Below, piece after piece: positions 8,923 through 18,866 of a DNA stretch of 64,000 bases. The notes beneath the pieces were generated by a model that worked only from the letters and a program-made list of their open reading frames with translations, made no database searches and was not told the origin of the DNA. Both the position numbers and the translations under genes were made by a program. Source of the DNA: Moraxella lacunata (GTDB lineage Bacteria > Pseudomonadota > Gammaproteobacteria > Pseudomonadales > Moraxellaceae); contig NZ_UGQU01000002.1 of assembly GCF_900453205.1 (NCBI RefSeq), positions 496,001 to 560,000 on the forward strand. The letters are read 5' to 3'. Numbering within the stretch: position 1 is the stretch's first letter; every line of letters begins with the position of its first letter.

Positions 8923-10509
8923 ATGACAACCAATTTAACCAACCAAATCAAGGCTCGTAGAACATTCGCCATCATCTCGCACCCTGACGCAGGTAAAACC
9001 ACCATGACCGAAAAGCTGCTACTGTGGGGCAAGGCAATCCAAGTGGCAGGCGAGGTGCGTGGACGTAAAGCCGACCGCCATGCGACATCCGACTGGATGA
9101 GCATGGAGCAAGAGCGTGGTATCTCTATCACGACATCGGTTATGCAATTTCCCTATAAAAATCATGTGGTTAATCTACTAGACACCCCCGGACACGCGGA
9201 CTTTTCAGAAGACACTTACCGCACGCTGACCGCCGTTGATAGTGCGTTAATGGTCATTGACGGGGCAAAAGGCGTGGAAGAGCGGACGATTAAGCTCATG
9301 GAAGTGTGCCGTATGCGTGATACGCCCATTATTTCATTTGTCAATAAACTTGACCGTGAAATCCAAAATCCGCTTGCCCTGCTTGATGAGATTGAAAGCG
9401 TCCTAAAAATCAAATGCGTGCCGTTTGCTTATCCCATTGGCATGGGGCAGGATTTTGTGGGGGTGTATAGTTTTGTGGATAACAAGACTTATTTTTATAA
9501 AAAAGGCTTTGGTTCACAAATCACGGATATCGAGAGCCGAGATGGTTACGACCATGCCGACATCAAGGAGCGACTTGGGCAGATTTTGTGGGACGAGTTT
9601 ATGGACAACATCGAACTTGCCCAAATGGCGTATGAAGACTGGGACGTGGACGAATTTTTGGCAGGGCGACAAACGCCTGTTTTGTTCGGTACGGCGTTGG
9701 GTAACTTTGGTGTAAACATGATTTTGGACGTGCTGACCCAATACGCCCCGCCCCCAAAAGACCATGTGGCGGTAGAACGCACCGTCAAAGCGGACGAGCC
9801 TGCCTTTACGGGCTTTGTCTTTAAAATTCAAGCCAACATGGACCCCAAGCACCGAGACCGTGTCGCCTTTATGCGAGTGTGTTCGGGCAAATACGAGCGT
9901 GGCATGAAAATGAACCATGTGCGTATCGGTAAAGAAGTGCGAGTGTCGGACGCTTTGATGTTCCTAGCAGGCGACCGTGAAGCGTTGGATGAAGCGTACG
10001 CTGGCGACATCATCGGCTTGCACAATCACGGGACAATTCAGATTGGCGATAGTTTCACCAGTGGCGAAACCCTTAATTTTACAGGCATTCCGCACTTTGC
10101 CCCAGAACTGTTTCGCCGTGTGGTGCTAAAAGACCCACTAAAATCCAAGCAATTACAAAAAGGCTTACAGCAATTATCCGAAGAAGGAGCGACCCAAGTA
10201 TTTATGCCCCAAATCAATAATGACCTGATTTTGGGGGCGGTGGGCGTGCTACAATTTGAAGTGGTGGCACATCGTTTACTAGAAGAATATAAGGTGCAAT
10301 GTAGCTTTGAGCCGATTTCTATTGCTACTGTTCGTTGGGTGCATTGTAATGATAAAGTCGCCTTTGAAAAATTTAAGAAAAAAGCCCACGACCAACTCTC
10401 GCTGGACGGTGGTGGGTATCTGACCTACCTTGCTCCAAGCCGTGTTAATTTGCAGTTAATGCAGGAGCGGTATCCAGAGGTGGAGTTTAGGGCGACAAGG
10501 GAGCATTGA
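8923..10509 (+). CDS. prfC: Peptide chain release factor 3
   Basis: RF3 is a translational GTPase of 528 residues that recycles RF1 and RF2 from terminated ribosomes. The G motifs are complete: G1 [10 protein letters not shown]2 region with [10 protein letters not shown]3 DTPGHADF and G4 NKLD. They are followed by the RF3-specific [10 protein letters not shown] region and the C-terminal [10 protein letters not shown] and EFRATREH ending. I chose the ATG at 8923 because it has AAAAGGC upstream and starts the family-like [20 protein letters not shown]; the longer frame from 8884 adds 13 unconserved residues. TATAAT at 8843 is a possible -10 box. A clear terminator follows the stop. Confidence 0.97.
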   Translation: MTTNLTNQIKARRTFAIISHPDAGKTTMTEKLLLWGKAIQVAGEVRGRKADRHATSDWMSMEQERGISITTSVMQFPYKNHVVNLLDTPGHADFSEDTYRTLTAVDSALMVIDGAKGVEERTIKLMEVCRMRDTPIISFVNKLDREIQNPLALLDEIESVLKIKCVPFAYPIGMGQDFVGVYSFVDNKTYFYKKGFGSQITDIESRDGYDHADIKERLGQILWDEFMDNIELAQMAYEDWDVDEFLAGRQTPVLFGTALGNFGVNMILDVLTQYAPPPKDHVAVERTVKADEPAFTGFVFKIQANMDPKHRDRVAFMRVCSGKYERGMKMNHVRIGKEVRVSDALMFLAGDREALDEAYAGDIIGLHNHGTIQIGDSFTSGETLNFTGIPHFAPELFRRVVLKDPLKSKQLQKGLQQLSEEGATQVFMPQINNDLILGAVGVLQFEVVAHRLLEEYKVQCSFEPISIATVRWVHCNDKVAFEKFKKKAHDQLSLDGGGYLTYLAPSRVNLQLMQERYPEVEFRATREH

Positions 10510-10524
10510 TAAAATTTCGGCAGT

Positions 10525-10550
10525 AAAAACCGCTTTATGGGCGGTTTTTT
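10525..10550 (+). terminator. Terminator of prfC
   Basis: AAAAACCGC-tttatg-GCGGTTTTTT: GC-rich stem with flanking A- and T-runs. Confidence 0.9.
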
Positions 10551-10582
10551 CCATACTCGGTCAAATGAATGAGTTTGAATAA

Positions 10583-11149
10583 ATGAAACTTCCCTTTCAT
10601 CTACAACGTCCATTTTTTAAAGTCATTTTAGAAAATGATGATATAAAAGCATTAGAAACTTGGATATATCACGAACCAAGTTTGGAAGAATATTTATCGC
10701 CTGAAGATTATTTAATGCTAATCGGTTTGGATTTTAATGATAAGAAGGCAGTGATTGAATTAGAAAAACTCATCAGTCCCTATTTGGATTTTTTGGCATA
10801 TTATCAAAATCTATTAAAACAAACCTTATCATCGCTCATCAATAATCCTAATGATTTTGATAAATTATCACAGATTTATGATTGGTATTGTCAAGGGTAT
10901 TATTTTTTAAGAAAATTGGCATTAACTTATGGGTTAACTGCCAATTTGTCTTTTTATGATGAGGATTACCAAGACTTTCAATTTTCTGATGAGAGTTTAG
11001 CTGAGATTGCCCAGCAAGCTCATTGGCTTTATGATGATTTGATTTATCAAAACATTGTGTTAATCAATCCACCAAGCTATGATGTGAATATAGACCATTT
11101 TCAAGATTTTAGAGATGACATACAAAAGGTGAGAACAGATTTGCCTTGA
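10583..11149 (+). CDS. Hypothetical acidic helical protein
   Basis: This 188-residue soluble protein is rich in Asp, Glu, Tyr and Leu, with no signal peptide, membrane segment or recognisable motif. Predicted secondary structure from the residue pattern is mostly helical, with an AT-rich coding sequence compared with its neighbours. No good ribosome-binding site precedes the ATG. It sits between the prfC terminator and the VapBC pair, so it may be accessory DNA. I do not recognise a family and propose no function. Confidence 0.55.
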   Translation: MKLPFHLQRPFFKVILENDDIKALETWIYHEPSLEEYLSPEDYLMLIGLDFNDKKAVIELEKLISPYLDFLAYYQNLLKQTLSSLINNPNDFDKLSQIYDWYCQGYYFLRKLALTYGLTANLSFYDEDYQDFQFSDESLAEIAQQAHWLYDDLIYQNIVLINPPSYDVNIDHFQDFRDDIQKVRTDLP

Positions 11150-11237
11150 TTCAAAAGCATAGTAAAATATTGGCATGTATCATTTTTTACGGTAAAATGC
11201 TTATCATGAACTGGTATTATAAGAATTAGGAGTAACG

Positions 11238-11480
11238 ATGACAACCACGACCCTTTTTTGGCATGGCGATTTACAAGCGGTAGAGTTGCCAAAAGCCTTT
11301 CAATTTCAAGGCGATAAAGTCAATATTTATAAAAAAGGGAAGCAGGTGATTATTGAACCTGTGGCTGATGAGTGGGCTTGGATTGATGAACTTAGTCCGC
11401 CTGACCCTAGTTGGGAAAAGGCGATTGAAGAATTGCGAGCAGACCCAATAAGCGAACGTGATTGGGGTGCATTAAAATGA
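11238..11480 (+). CDS. vapB: VapB-type antitoxin (AbrB/SpoVT fold), pair 1
   Basis: This 80-residue protein has an N-terminal swapped-hairpin DNA-binding domain (FWHGDLQAVELPKAFQF, then VNIYKKGKQVIIEP) and an acidic, Trp-rich tail that would wrap the toxin. It neutralises VapC and probably represses its own promoter. A good site, TTAGGAG, precedes the ATG. Its TGA stop overlaps the vapC start as ATGA, so translation is coupled. It is a clear paralogue of the pair at 43238-43501, sharing LPKAF, KxGxQVIIEP and the ERDWGA C-terminus. Confidence 0.88.
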   Translation: MTTTTLFWHGDLQAVELPKAFQFQGDKVNIYKKGKQVIIEPVADEWAWIDELSPPDPSWEKAIEELRADPISERDWGALK

Positions 11481-11866
11481 AGTATTTATTGGATACCAAT
11501 ATTGTTATTGCCATCCGAAATAAAAACCCAAAAGTCCTTGCTGAGTTACAAAAACACCGCATTGAAGATATTGCCATATCTAGTATTGTGTATTTTGAAT
11601 TGATTTTTGGAGCCTATAACAGCCAGCGAGTGCAAGATAATTTAGCTGATTTACATCGTCTGCCCTTTACAATTCTACCCTTTGGTGAAAAAGACGCTTA
11701 TGAAGCAGGGCTGATTCGTTCCGATTTAAAAACCAAAGGCACGCCAATCGGTGCTTATGATACGCTGATTGCAGGACAAGCCATCAGTCAAGGATTGATT
11801 CTGATTACGCATAATATCAAAGAATTTAATAGAGTCGCCAATTTAGCTTATGAAAACTGGCTTTGA
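11477..11866 (+). CDS. vapC: VapC-type PIN-domain toxin, pair 1
   Basis: A PIN-domain ribonuclease of 129 residues. The acidic active site is intact in pattern: LLDTN (Asp6), an ELIFG Glu, [12 protein letters not shown]sp, and a C-terminal ITHNIKEF. Members cleave tRNA or rRNA when freed from VapB. I chose the ATG at 11477, which overlaps the antitoxin stop by 4 bases, over the earlier alternative start. In the last motif this copy has THN where the second pair in the window has TDN. Confidence 0.9.
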   Translation: MKYLLDTNIVIAIRNKNPKVLAELQKHRIEDIAISSIVYFELIFGAYNSQRVQDNLADLHRLPFTILPFGEKDAYEAGLIRSDLKTKGTPIGAYDTLIAGQAISQGLILITHNIKEFNRVANLAYENWL

Positions 11867-11890
11867 TTTCACCCATTTGAACAAATAACC

Positions 11891-12703
11891 ATGCTCACCT
11901 GCCCCATCTGCCACATGCCCCTAACCCTGCACGGCAAAACCTACACCTGCCAAAACCGCCACAGCTATGACATCAGCAAGGACGGCTATGTCAATTTGCA
12001 CGTGGTTCAGCACAAAAACAGCCACAGTGCAGGCGATACGCCAACATCGGTACAGGCTCGCAGACGCTTTTTGGCGGGCGGATTTTATGAGCCGTTAAGG
12101 GATAAGGTCGGGCAAATCATTGACGAGCTTGCCCCAACATCGGTGCTAGACATCGGCTGTGGCGAAGGCTATTATACCGCTCGCATGACACACTCTGCCC
12201 AAGTTATCGGGCTTGACATTGCCAAAACCGCCATTATGACAGCGTCCAAAACGTATAAAAACACTGACATCGGCAAACACATCACTTGGGTGGTGGGTAC
12301 AGGGGCGGTGTTGCCTGTGGCGGACGAGTGTGTGGATATTTGCACGAGCTTTTTTAGTCCCTTGCCAAAGTCCGAGATGGTCAGGGTGTTAAAATCAGAC
12401 GGGTCTTTGCTTGTTGCCACACCTGCTCCCATGCACCTATATGCCATGCGTGAGAAGCTGTTTGACACCGTCAATCCGCACAATCCTGCCAAATTTATCA
12501 CTGAACTGTCGCCAGAATTTACCCTGATTGATGAGTGGCAGATTGATGCTGATTTATGCCTTGATAGCCAAAGCCTAAATGATTTGATAGACATGACCCC
12601 TTATACTTATAAAGCCAAACTTGAGCGTAAGACGGCATTAAAAGCACAGGATAGGTTTGATGTAACGGCGAGTTTTTGTGTGTATTTATTTAAAAGAGCA
12701 TAA
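11891..12703 (+). CDS. rlmA: 23S rRNA (guanine-745-N1)-methyltransferase
   Basis: This 270-residue protein has an N-terminal zinc ribbon (CPIC, then C-x3-H in TCQNRHSYD) followed by DGYVNLHVVQHKNS, a strong RlmA signature. The Rossmann methyltransferase domain starts with LDIGCGEGYYT (SAM binding) and has FFSPLPKSEM at motif IV. The enzyme methylates G745 in helix 35 of 23S rRNA. Length and domain order match E. coli RlmA. It begins 24 bases after vapC but shares no function with it. Confidence 0.93.
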   Translation: MLTCPICHMPLTLHGKTYTCQNRHSYDISKDGYVNLHVVQHKNSHSAGDTPTSVQARRRFLAGGFYEPLRDKVGQIIDELAPTSVLDIGCGEGYYTARMTHSAQVIGLDIAKTAIMTASKTYKNTDIGKHITWVVGTGAVLPVADECVDICTSFFSPLPKSEMVRVLKSDGSLLVATPAPMHLYAMREKLFDTVNPHNPAKFITELSPEFTLIDEWQIDADLCLDSQSLNDLIDMTPYTYKAKLERKTALKAQDRFDVTASFCVYLFKRA

Positions 12704-12734
12704 GTTTCTCAAATGATGATTTTTGTACAAGGAG

Positions 12735-12762
12735 TTGCTTTTTTGACTGCTTGGACTATAAT
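12735..12762 (+). promoter_or_regulatory. Sigma-70-like promoter of the tannase-like gene
   Basis: TTGCTT and TATAAT separated by 16 bases, ending 26 bases before the ATG at 12789. Confidence 0.5.
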
Positions 12763-12788
12763 GATTATTATTTTATTGAGAAATATGT

Positions 12789-14337
12789 ATGAAATCCTTA
12801 TTGTCCATTTCCATTATCGCCTTGCTGTCTTTATCCGCCTGCACCACACCTATTTCCCAAAATACAAATCCAAATACAAATTCAAATTCAAATAAGCTTG
12901 CCATGACCACCACGCCCAGCTCTTTAACGTTTAATCCCAACAATTACAAAACCATCACCATCACCCAAGACGGGCAAAGCCTTGTTGTGCGTGCGTTTGA
13001 AAATGTTCCCTATGTGGCAAACCCTACCGAGCCTGATTATCAAGTGATGAATATCTATGTCCCCGAGTCGTATTTTACAGGCGGTAGTATCAATGGCTAC
13101 ACGGCAGACACCGCTCCGATATTTTTCCCCAATGGCGTGGGTGGATATATGCCGCCAAGCCGATGACTGCCGAGAGTAGGGCAGGGCGAGACGGTACGCC
13201 AAGACCAAACAGTGTGGCTGCCGCCCTTATGCGTGGCTATGTCGTGGCAAGTGCAGGGGCTAGGGGGCGGATACTCGGCACAGATGGCAACTACACGGGC
13301 AAAGCTCCGTCCGTCATCGTGGATTTAAAATCCGCCATTGCCTATTTAAAAGCCAATGACACGCTCATGGCAGGGCGAGCCGACCGTATTATCGCCAATG
13401 GCACGTCCGCAGGCGGGGCGATGTCGCTACTACTCGGAGCAAGTGGCAATAGCATGGATTATCACGCCGAATTGCAAAAAACAGGGGCGATTATGACGGC
13501 TGATGACAGCGTGTTTGCCGTGTCCGCCTATGCTCCAATTACCAACCTTGAAAATGCCGATATGGCGTATGAATGGCAATTTAACGGTATATTTGATTAT
13601 CAAAAAATGAGTGTGGGCATGCTTGACTATAATGTCAAACGTGAACGCATAAAGGCAAGCCTAAGGACGAGCAAAAAATTTGGTCAAATGAATTAAAATC
13701 CAATTTCCCCAGTTATATCAATGGGTTGAAATTAACAGGGCACAACGGTCAAGCATTAACATTGGATAATAACGGTAATGGCACCTTTAAAGATGAAGTG
13801 ATTTATCATTTAAATAACTCTGCCAACACCGCCTTTAAAAATGGCACGGATTTAAATGATTTTGATTTTTTGGCACAACGAAAATCGGCAAACCCCTTTT
13901 ATGTGGCAGATTTTGACGGTTATTTGAGATACTTGGGGCGTGGTAAAGGCGTACCTGCCTTTGATGCCACAGATTTGACCAGTGGTGAGAATAATTTGTT
14001 TGGCAATAAGACTTTGAACAATCAGCATTTTACCGCCTTTGGCAAAAAATACGGACAAGGGAGCATGGCGGACGCTCACACCGTCAAGATGATGAATGCG
14101 ATGAATTATATCAACCAAAGCCCTACCCAGCATTGGCGTATCCGTCATGGGGCGAAAGATAATGACACGTCCCTTGCTGTACCTGTGATACTCGCCACCG
14201 CCTTACAAAATCAGGGCAAGAACGTTGATTTTGCCTTGGCGTGGGGTGTGGGTCATGGCGGGGATTATGACTTGAAGGAGTTGTTTGATTGGGCGGATAG
14301 TCTTGTCAAGGAAAATGGCGTGGGGAAATCCGAATAA
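12789..14337 (+). pseudogene. Tannase/feruloyl-esterase-like alpha/beta-hydrolase lipoprotein with two frameshifts
   Basis: Three successive frames make one lipoprotein of about 515 residues. Frame 1 has a lipobox signal (LLSLSAC) and runs to GVGGYMP. Frame 2 starts within PMTAESRAGRDG and carries the nucleophile elbow NGTSAGG. Frame 3 starts within KDEQKIWSNELKSN and carries the probable acid and His of the triad (RHGAKDND, GVGHGGDYD). Each junction (near 13153 and 13661) needs one extra base to be in frame, so two single-base deletions are inferred. The combination of elements resembles bacterial subtype-B tannases, which hydrolyse gallate or related esters. With this sequence as it stands no active enzyme is made. 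Confidence 0.75.
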
Positions 14338-14348
14338 TTGTTTAAAAC

Positions 14349-14376
14349 AAAAAGCCCAACATCGCATTGGGCTTTT
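14349..14376. terminator. Bidirectional terminator between convergent genes
   Basis: AAAAAGCCCAA pairs with TTGGGCTTTT around a short loop, between the stops at 14337 and 14397. Confidence 0.85.
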
Positions 14377-14396
14377 ATACTAGGCACTAAAAGCAA

Positions 14397-15518
14397 TCAA
14401 AATACTTCATCACACGCCTGTTTAAAGCGTGCCACCGTGCCTGATACATCGGTCAATTTATCAAGCCCAAACAGCCCAATTCTAAAACTCTTATAATCAG
14501 ACGGCTCGCCCACTTGTAGCGGTACGCCCCCTGCGATTTGTACACCGACTTTGGCAAACGCCACGCCTTTGTGTACGTCATCATTTGGGGCGTGGCAGAC
14601 GATAACCCCAACCGCTTGACTGTCTTTGTCTGCCACGCTTACAATCCCTTTGTCGTTTAACACTTGTAAAATGGCTTGCCCCAGTTCTATTTGGGCGGAT
14701 TTGAGTGTGTCAAATCCTATCGCTTGGCATTCTTTTAGTGTGTCTCTTAGCTGTCTTAGTCCGTCCGTGGGCATGGTCGCATGATAGGCGTGTCCGCCAT
14801 TTTCATAGGCGGTCATGATATTTGCCCACACCTTTAAATCTAAGGCAAAACTTGTGGATTCGGTGCTTTGTACCAGCTCTTTGGCACGCTCGGACATCAT
14901 CACAAGTCCACAGCAAGGTGTGCTAGATAAGCCTTTTTGTGGGGCAGAGAGTAGAACATCAATGCCCAATGCTTTCATGTCAAGCCACACACAGCCCGAG
15001 GCGATACAATCAATCACTAAAATCCCGCCCACGTCATGCACCGCTTGACCTAGTGCCTTGATATAGTCGTCTGATAACATCATGCCAGAAGCGGTCTCAA
15101 CGTGGGGAGCGAACACCACGCTTGGGCGGTTTTGGCGGATATGGGCGGTAACTTCGCTAATGTCGGCAGGGGCGAATGTGGCAGGGTTGCCGTGGATTTG
15201 GGCGGTAAAAACGTGCGTGGATTTGGCGATACGTCCTTTTTCCAAAATCTGCGTCCAGCGATAGCTAAACCAGCCATTTCGCACAATCGCTACGTCCTTA
15301 TCTGTGGCAAGCTGACGGGCGACCGCTTCCATGCCTGACGTGCCAGAACCAGGGATAATCGCCACGCCATCGGCATGATAAAGCTCTTTTAAAGTGGCGG
15401 ATAAGTCTCTCATCACGCTTTGAAATTCGGTAGACATATGGTTCAACGCTCGGTCGGTATAGACCACCGAATATTCCAAAAGTCCTTGTGGGTCAATGTC
15501 GTCTCGTAAGGCAGGCAT
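14397..15518 (-). CDS. Class V aminotransferase (alanine-glyoxylate aminotransferase family)
   Basis: A PLP enzyme of 373 residues. GSGTSGMEAV binds the PLP phosphate, ETASGMM is typical of the serine/alanine-glyoxylate group, VIDCIAS holds the ring-nitrogen Asp, and SAPQKGLSS contains the Schiff-base lysine. The C-terminal FRIGLFG carries the substrate carboxylate arginine. I chose the ATG at 15518 (MPALRDDIDP), preceded by AAAGGAC, over a 20-residue longer frame. The exact amino donor (serine, alanine or 2-aminoethylphosphonate) cannot be decided. No neighbour suggests the pathway. Confidence 0.85.
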   Translation of the reverse strand: MPALRDDIDPQGLLEYSVVYTDRALNHMSTEFQSVMRDLSATLKELYHADGVAIIPGSGTSGMEAVARQLATDKDVAIVRNGWFSYRWTQILEKGRIAKSTHVFTAQIHGNPATFAPADISEVTAHIRQNRPSVVFAPHVETASGMMLSDDYIKALGQAVHDVGGILVIDCIASGCVWLDMKALGIDVLLSAPQKGLSSTPCCGLVMMSERAKELVQSTESTSFALDLKVWANIMTAYENGGHAYHATMPTDGLRQLRDTLKECQAIGFDTLKSAQIELGQAILQVLNDKGIVSVADKDSQAVGVIVCHAPNDDVHKGVAFAKVGVQIAGGVPLQVGEPSDYKSFRIGLFGLDKLTDVSGTVARFKQACDEVF

Positions 15519-15593
15519 GGTTTTGTCCTTAAAAAAGTGGGTTTGGGATAATTTACAAAAATTTAGCATAAATTGCAAATGGTTTTTGCCAAA

Positions 15594-16175
15594 TCACGCC
15601 GATTCGCTTGCCTTATGGCGGTTTTTGAGCTTAACCACAAGCCAAATAAACACCACAATCCCCACGACCGCAACCACCCCTGCCAATACAGGGGCGAATA
15701 TGGCAAGTGCCGACAGTCCAATGGCGGTACCAGTCTCTGCCAGTCCGATGACAGGGTTGGCGACACCGGCGGTCGTGGCGGTTGAAACGGCTCTGGCACC
15801 GGCGGTCGTGGTCTTAATGGTCGCTGCCGCTCCGCCCCCTGCCACGATGGCGAGCGCCCATGTCATCGCAGGACTCATGTCGGTCAGACTGCCTGCCATG
15901 GCTATCGTCCCTGCCATGCCTGCCAGTGGCACGGCAATGGTGTCAAGCAAATTATCCACAAACGGCACTAAATAAGACATGGACTCAGCGATGCTCGCCA
16001 CCGCCAAAATCACCAACGCGGTCGTACTGCCTAGCCACAGCCAGCTCTCACCTAAGGGCAATATGCCAAAATAGCTTGCCAGCGACATACCAAACAACGG
16101 CACGAACACCCGAAAGCCTGAGCTTGCCGCCAAGCCAATACCAAGACAAATGCTCAAAATCATCTCTGTTGTCAT
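15594..16175 (-). CDS. DUF4126 integral membrane protein
   Basis: A very hydrophobic 193-residue protein with about five membrane segments, Ala- and Gly-rich, and the family opening LGIGLAASSGFRVFVPLF. A glycine-rich stretch (IVAGGGAAATIKTTTAGAR) precedes the last two helices, and the C-terminus is basic. DUF4126 proteins are conserved inner-membrane proteins of unknown role. It is a single gene, transcribed in the same direction as the aminotransferase 75 bases downstream. Confidence 0.8.
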   Translation of the reverse strand: MTTEMILSICLGIGLAASSGFRVFVPLFGMSLASYFGILPLGESWLWLGSTTALVILAVASIAESMSYLVPFVDNLLDTIAVPLAGMAGTIAMAGSLTDMSPAMTWALAIVAGGGAAATIKTTTAGARAVSTATTAGVANPVIGLAETGTAIGLSALAIFAPVLAGVVAVVGIVVFIWLVVKLKNRHKASESA

Positions 16176-16346
16176 TTTTTGTACTCTTCTTAAAAAATAG
16201 GGTTATGCCATTATACAAAAATATCGGCAGGCGTGCGAATGATTTGTATGTCAAATAATAAAAAAATACCAAGCCCACTGCCAGAAAACAATTAATATAA
16301 AAAACAAGGACTTATAAAATAATTTTAAAAATTTTTAAAAAAATAC

Positions 16347-16374
16347 TTGCACAAATCAAAAACTATGGTATCAT
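16347..16374 (+). promoter_or_regulatory. Promoter of the tRNA operon
   Basis: TTGCAC and TATCAT spaced by 16 bases, about 20 bases before the first tRNA, in an A/T-rich upstream tract as is usual for stable-RNA promoters. Confidence 0.65.
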
Positions 16375-16395
16375 ACGCACCACTTAGGAAACACC

Positions 16396-16471
<76 letters not shown>

Positions 16472-16553
16472 CTCCTAAGAAACCTTTCAGGTCAAGCCCG
16501 TTTATTGGGCTTAATCTTTTAACAGACCATTAAAAGACATACCTGTACCACTT

Positions 16554-16637
16554 GGTGGGGTTGGGGAGCGGTCAAACCCAACAGACTGTAACTCTGTCGC
16601 GAAAGCTTCGAAGGTTCGAATCCTTCCCCCACCACCA
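16554..16637 (+). tRNA. tRNA-Tyr (anticodon GTA)
   Basis: An 84-base class II tRNA with a long variable arm and encoded CCA. Acceptor GGTGGGG/CCCCACC, anticodon loop CTGTAAC, T-loop GGTTCGAATCC. Confidence 0.97.
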
Positions 16638-16659
16638 TATTTTCTTACCAAATACCCAT

Positions 16660-16733
16660 GCGGGTGTGGTTTAGTGGTAGAACCTCAGCCTTCCAAGCTG
16701 ATGGTGCGGGTTCGATTCCCGCCACCCGCTCCA
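16660..16733 (+). tRNA. tRNA-Gly (anticodon TCC)
   Basis: A 74-base tRNA with encoded CCA. Acceptor GCGGGTG/CACCCGC, anticodon loop CTTCCAA, T-loop GGTTCGATTCC. Confidence 0.97.
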
Positions 16734-16752
16734 TTTATTAGCAAAACTATTT

Positions 16753-16827
<75 letters not shown>

Positions 16828-16833
16828 TATCCG

Positions 16834-16865
16834 ACCCTTTGAAATGTTTATTTCAAAGGGTTTTA
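16834..16865 (+). terminator. Terminator of the tRNA operon
   Basis: ACCCTTTGAAAT-gttt-ATTTCAAAGGGT followed by TTTA. It ends the operon directly after the last tRNA, so no protein gene is co-transcribed. Confidence 0.88.
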
Positions 16866-16994
16866 TTCCCCATTCTCCCCTCTTGCATCATTTATTAGAC
16901 TTCTTTCCAAACCCAGATTTTTTCAGATTTTTTAAAAATTAAACCCCCAGTATTTTCAAGGGTTTATTTTTAAGTTTGGAAAGAGAATTGGTGT

Positions 16995-17078
16995 TACACC
17001 CAACCAACTTAATATTTACCACGCCCCTACGTCCACACATCATTGTGCTTGTAGTAATTTTAAAGTTTCTTGGGTGTA
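16995..17078. repeat. Dispersed repeat family B, copy 2 (internally deleted)
   Basis: TACACCCAACCAACTT at the left and AAGTTTCTTGGGTGTA at the right form terminal inverted repeats, each bordered by TA. It shares ATTTACCAC, CCCTACG, CCACACAT and GTAATTTTAAAG with the copies at 8510 and 25709 but is only 84 bp. It lies in the 1-kb gene-free stretch 16828-17879, which otherwise holds the inverted repeat at 17422 and MITE copy 2. Confidence 0.6.
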
Positions 17079-17421
17079 TAAAGGATAGTCACGCTCTAGA
17101 TGCCTTGTCTTATTTCAAATTTGTTTGACTATAATTATTTAAAACATTAAATGTAATAAAATGTATTTTTTAATTAAAAGTATGTAAAGAAATACTACTA
17201 AATTATCAATACCAAGTAAATGCTTCTCTGGTATCACCCCTTATTTTTGTCTAAAAAATGGCATCTTATTGATTTTTATGATGAGATAAATGGACAAAAA
17301 CAGATGCTGAGATAAGTCAAGTCCATTTTAACGCCTAGGCGGTTTATATCCGACCGTTTTACCTGGTATGATTTTTGCAACATGATAAATGTCAATCTTA
17401 TCTTTTGTGTGAATTTTGGAA

Positions 17422-17465
17422 AAGCTTATCATGACTGACATGAGATAAAGTGTCATGATAAGCTT
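17422..17465. repeat. Perfect 14-bp inverted repeat
   Basis: AAGCTTATCATGAC and GTCATGATAAGCTT flank a 16-base spacer. No T-run follows, so it is not a classic terminator. Several related TCATGACA/TGACATGA words lie within 150 bases on either side, which would suit an operator upstream of the OmpA-like gene, but the regulator is unknown. Confidence 0.5.
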
Positions 17466-17482
17466 AACTGTATTAAAAAATG

Positions 17483-17615
17483 GGTATTGTTAATTGAGTA
17501 TACTTTTCTAGAAAGCCGTTCGTGGTGAGCTTGTCGAACCATAACGGTTTTCCTAGACTTCGACAAGCTCAGTCCGAACGGAAAACCTTAAAATCTATCT
17601 TTATTTAACAATACC
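17483..17615 (+). mobile_element. 133-bp MITE, copy 2 (upstream of the OmpA-adhesin pair)
   Basis: Identical to the copy in hsdM and in the same orientation, flanked by the 8-bp direct duplication AAAAAATG (17475-17482 and 17616-17623). It lies about 265 bases upstream of the OmpA-like gene and could affect its promoter region. Confidence 0.92.
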
Positions 17616-17879
17616 AAAAAATGTACATCTGTGACATTTTTTGTCAGTGGTGTGACAATTTTTGACAGTATTTTTGCATAATTTTACAACTAAGATAGGT
17701 TTGATTGACACAAAAATGAGATGATAAGCATGATTTAAAAGGCATTTTGTGAACCCAAAGTCTGCCGTGATGTTGATGTATTGTCGTTTAAAAAGTATCA
17801 TGACAGGCATGCCACACAAAAATGAGTTTTAATGTATTATGCAAGTAGTTACCATAATTTATGTTTATGAGGAGTTGCC

Positions 17880-18833
17880 ATGCAACTAAAAAAATTAGCC
17901 TTCATCGGTTCGGCACTGATGATGGCAATTCATGCACATGCCGATGTACGTTTAGGCAATCAAGTTACATGGAAGATGTCAAGTCAAGGTGCGGTAGATG
18001 AGTTTACCAATCTAGCCACGCATGATAATGCTGGTGGTGTGGTTTTCATCAGACCGCTTGCCAATGCAGAATCTTCTGAACAGTCTAGCACCAACATTGC
18101 CATCAATGACCGCTATCTAACTAGCCTGCAAGATGGACATTATACATCTGGTGTGGCATGTGCAGGCAATGTCCAAATCAGTGCTGTTCCCACAGGCAAA
18201 AAAACCAACGATTTATCAGCCCAATCCATTCATACTCATCTAAATCCACGAGAAGTTCAGTACTTTGTCGTACAAACTGGCAATAACTATCAAGCCAGTT
18301 TAACTCAAGTAGACGCCAATCAAGCCCAAGAGCTCATCCAAGGTACTCGCCGTCAAGCTCATCAAGTCAGTCGTGTACAGCCTGCTAACTGCTCGCCAGT
18401 ACAACGTACCCAGCAGCAAGTCGCCCCTGTATCAGTCGCCCCTGTTAGAGCAACGACAAACGTACAGCCCAGCCAGCCGTCTTATGCAGCTCAGCCCGCC
18501 AAATTAAATCTAACCATCCAATTTGACCATGATAAAAGCCATGTCAAACCAGCATTTCAACAGGATGTCGCCAAAGTCGCCAATTTTCTAAAACAACATC
18601 CTAACACCAGTGCTACCATCGAAGGTCACACCGACTCAACAGGTGCCGCTAGCTATAACCAAAAGCTTTCTGAGCGTCGTGCTAAGGCGGTCAAGCACCT
18701 ATTGGTAAATAACCACGGTATTGAGAATTCTCGTTTATCTACCATCGGTTATGGCGAATCTCGCCCTGTTGCCACCAACAACACCAAGGCAGGGCGTTAT
18801 GAAAACCGCCGTGTCGTTGTTGTTTCACAATAA
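17880..18833 (+). CDS. OmpA-family outer-membrane/peptidoglycan-binding protein
   Basis: This 317-residue protein has a signal peptide (LAFIGSALMMAIHAHA), a unique N-terminal domain of about 160 residues, a Gln/Pro/Val-rich linker (170-205) and a C-terminal OmpA-like domain. The latter shows IQFDHDKSHVKP, the peptidoglycan-binding IEGHTDSTGAASYNQKLSERRA and GYGESRPVATN. It would sit in the outer membrane or periplasm and hold the cell wall. TATTAT at 17835 and GAGGAG before the ATG suggest its own promoter and strong translation. It ends 33 bases before the giant adhesin. The same pairing of an OmpA-like protein with a Bap-like adhesin is known in Acinetobacter. Confidence 0.88.
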   Translation: MQLKKLAFIGSALMMAIHAHADVRLGNQVTWKMSSQGAVDEFTNLATHDNAGGVVFIRPLANAESSEQSSTNIAINDRYLTSLQDGHYTSGVACAGNVQISAVPTGKKTNDLSAQSIHTHLNPREVQYFVVQTGNNYQASLTQVDANQAQELIQGTRRQAHQVSRVQPANCSPVQRTQQQVAPVSVAPVRATTNVQPSQPSYAAQPAKLNLTIQFDHDKSHVKPAFQQDVAKVANFLKQHPNTSATIEGHTDSTGAASYNQKLSERRAKAVKHLLVNNHGIENSRLSTIGYGESRPVATNNTKAGRYENRRVVVVSQ

Positions 18834-18866
18834 TCATCATACAGTCAATTAAAATAAGGATAACAC

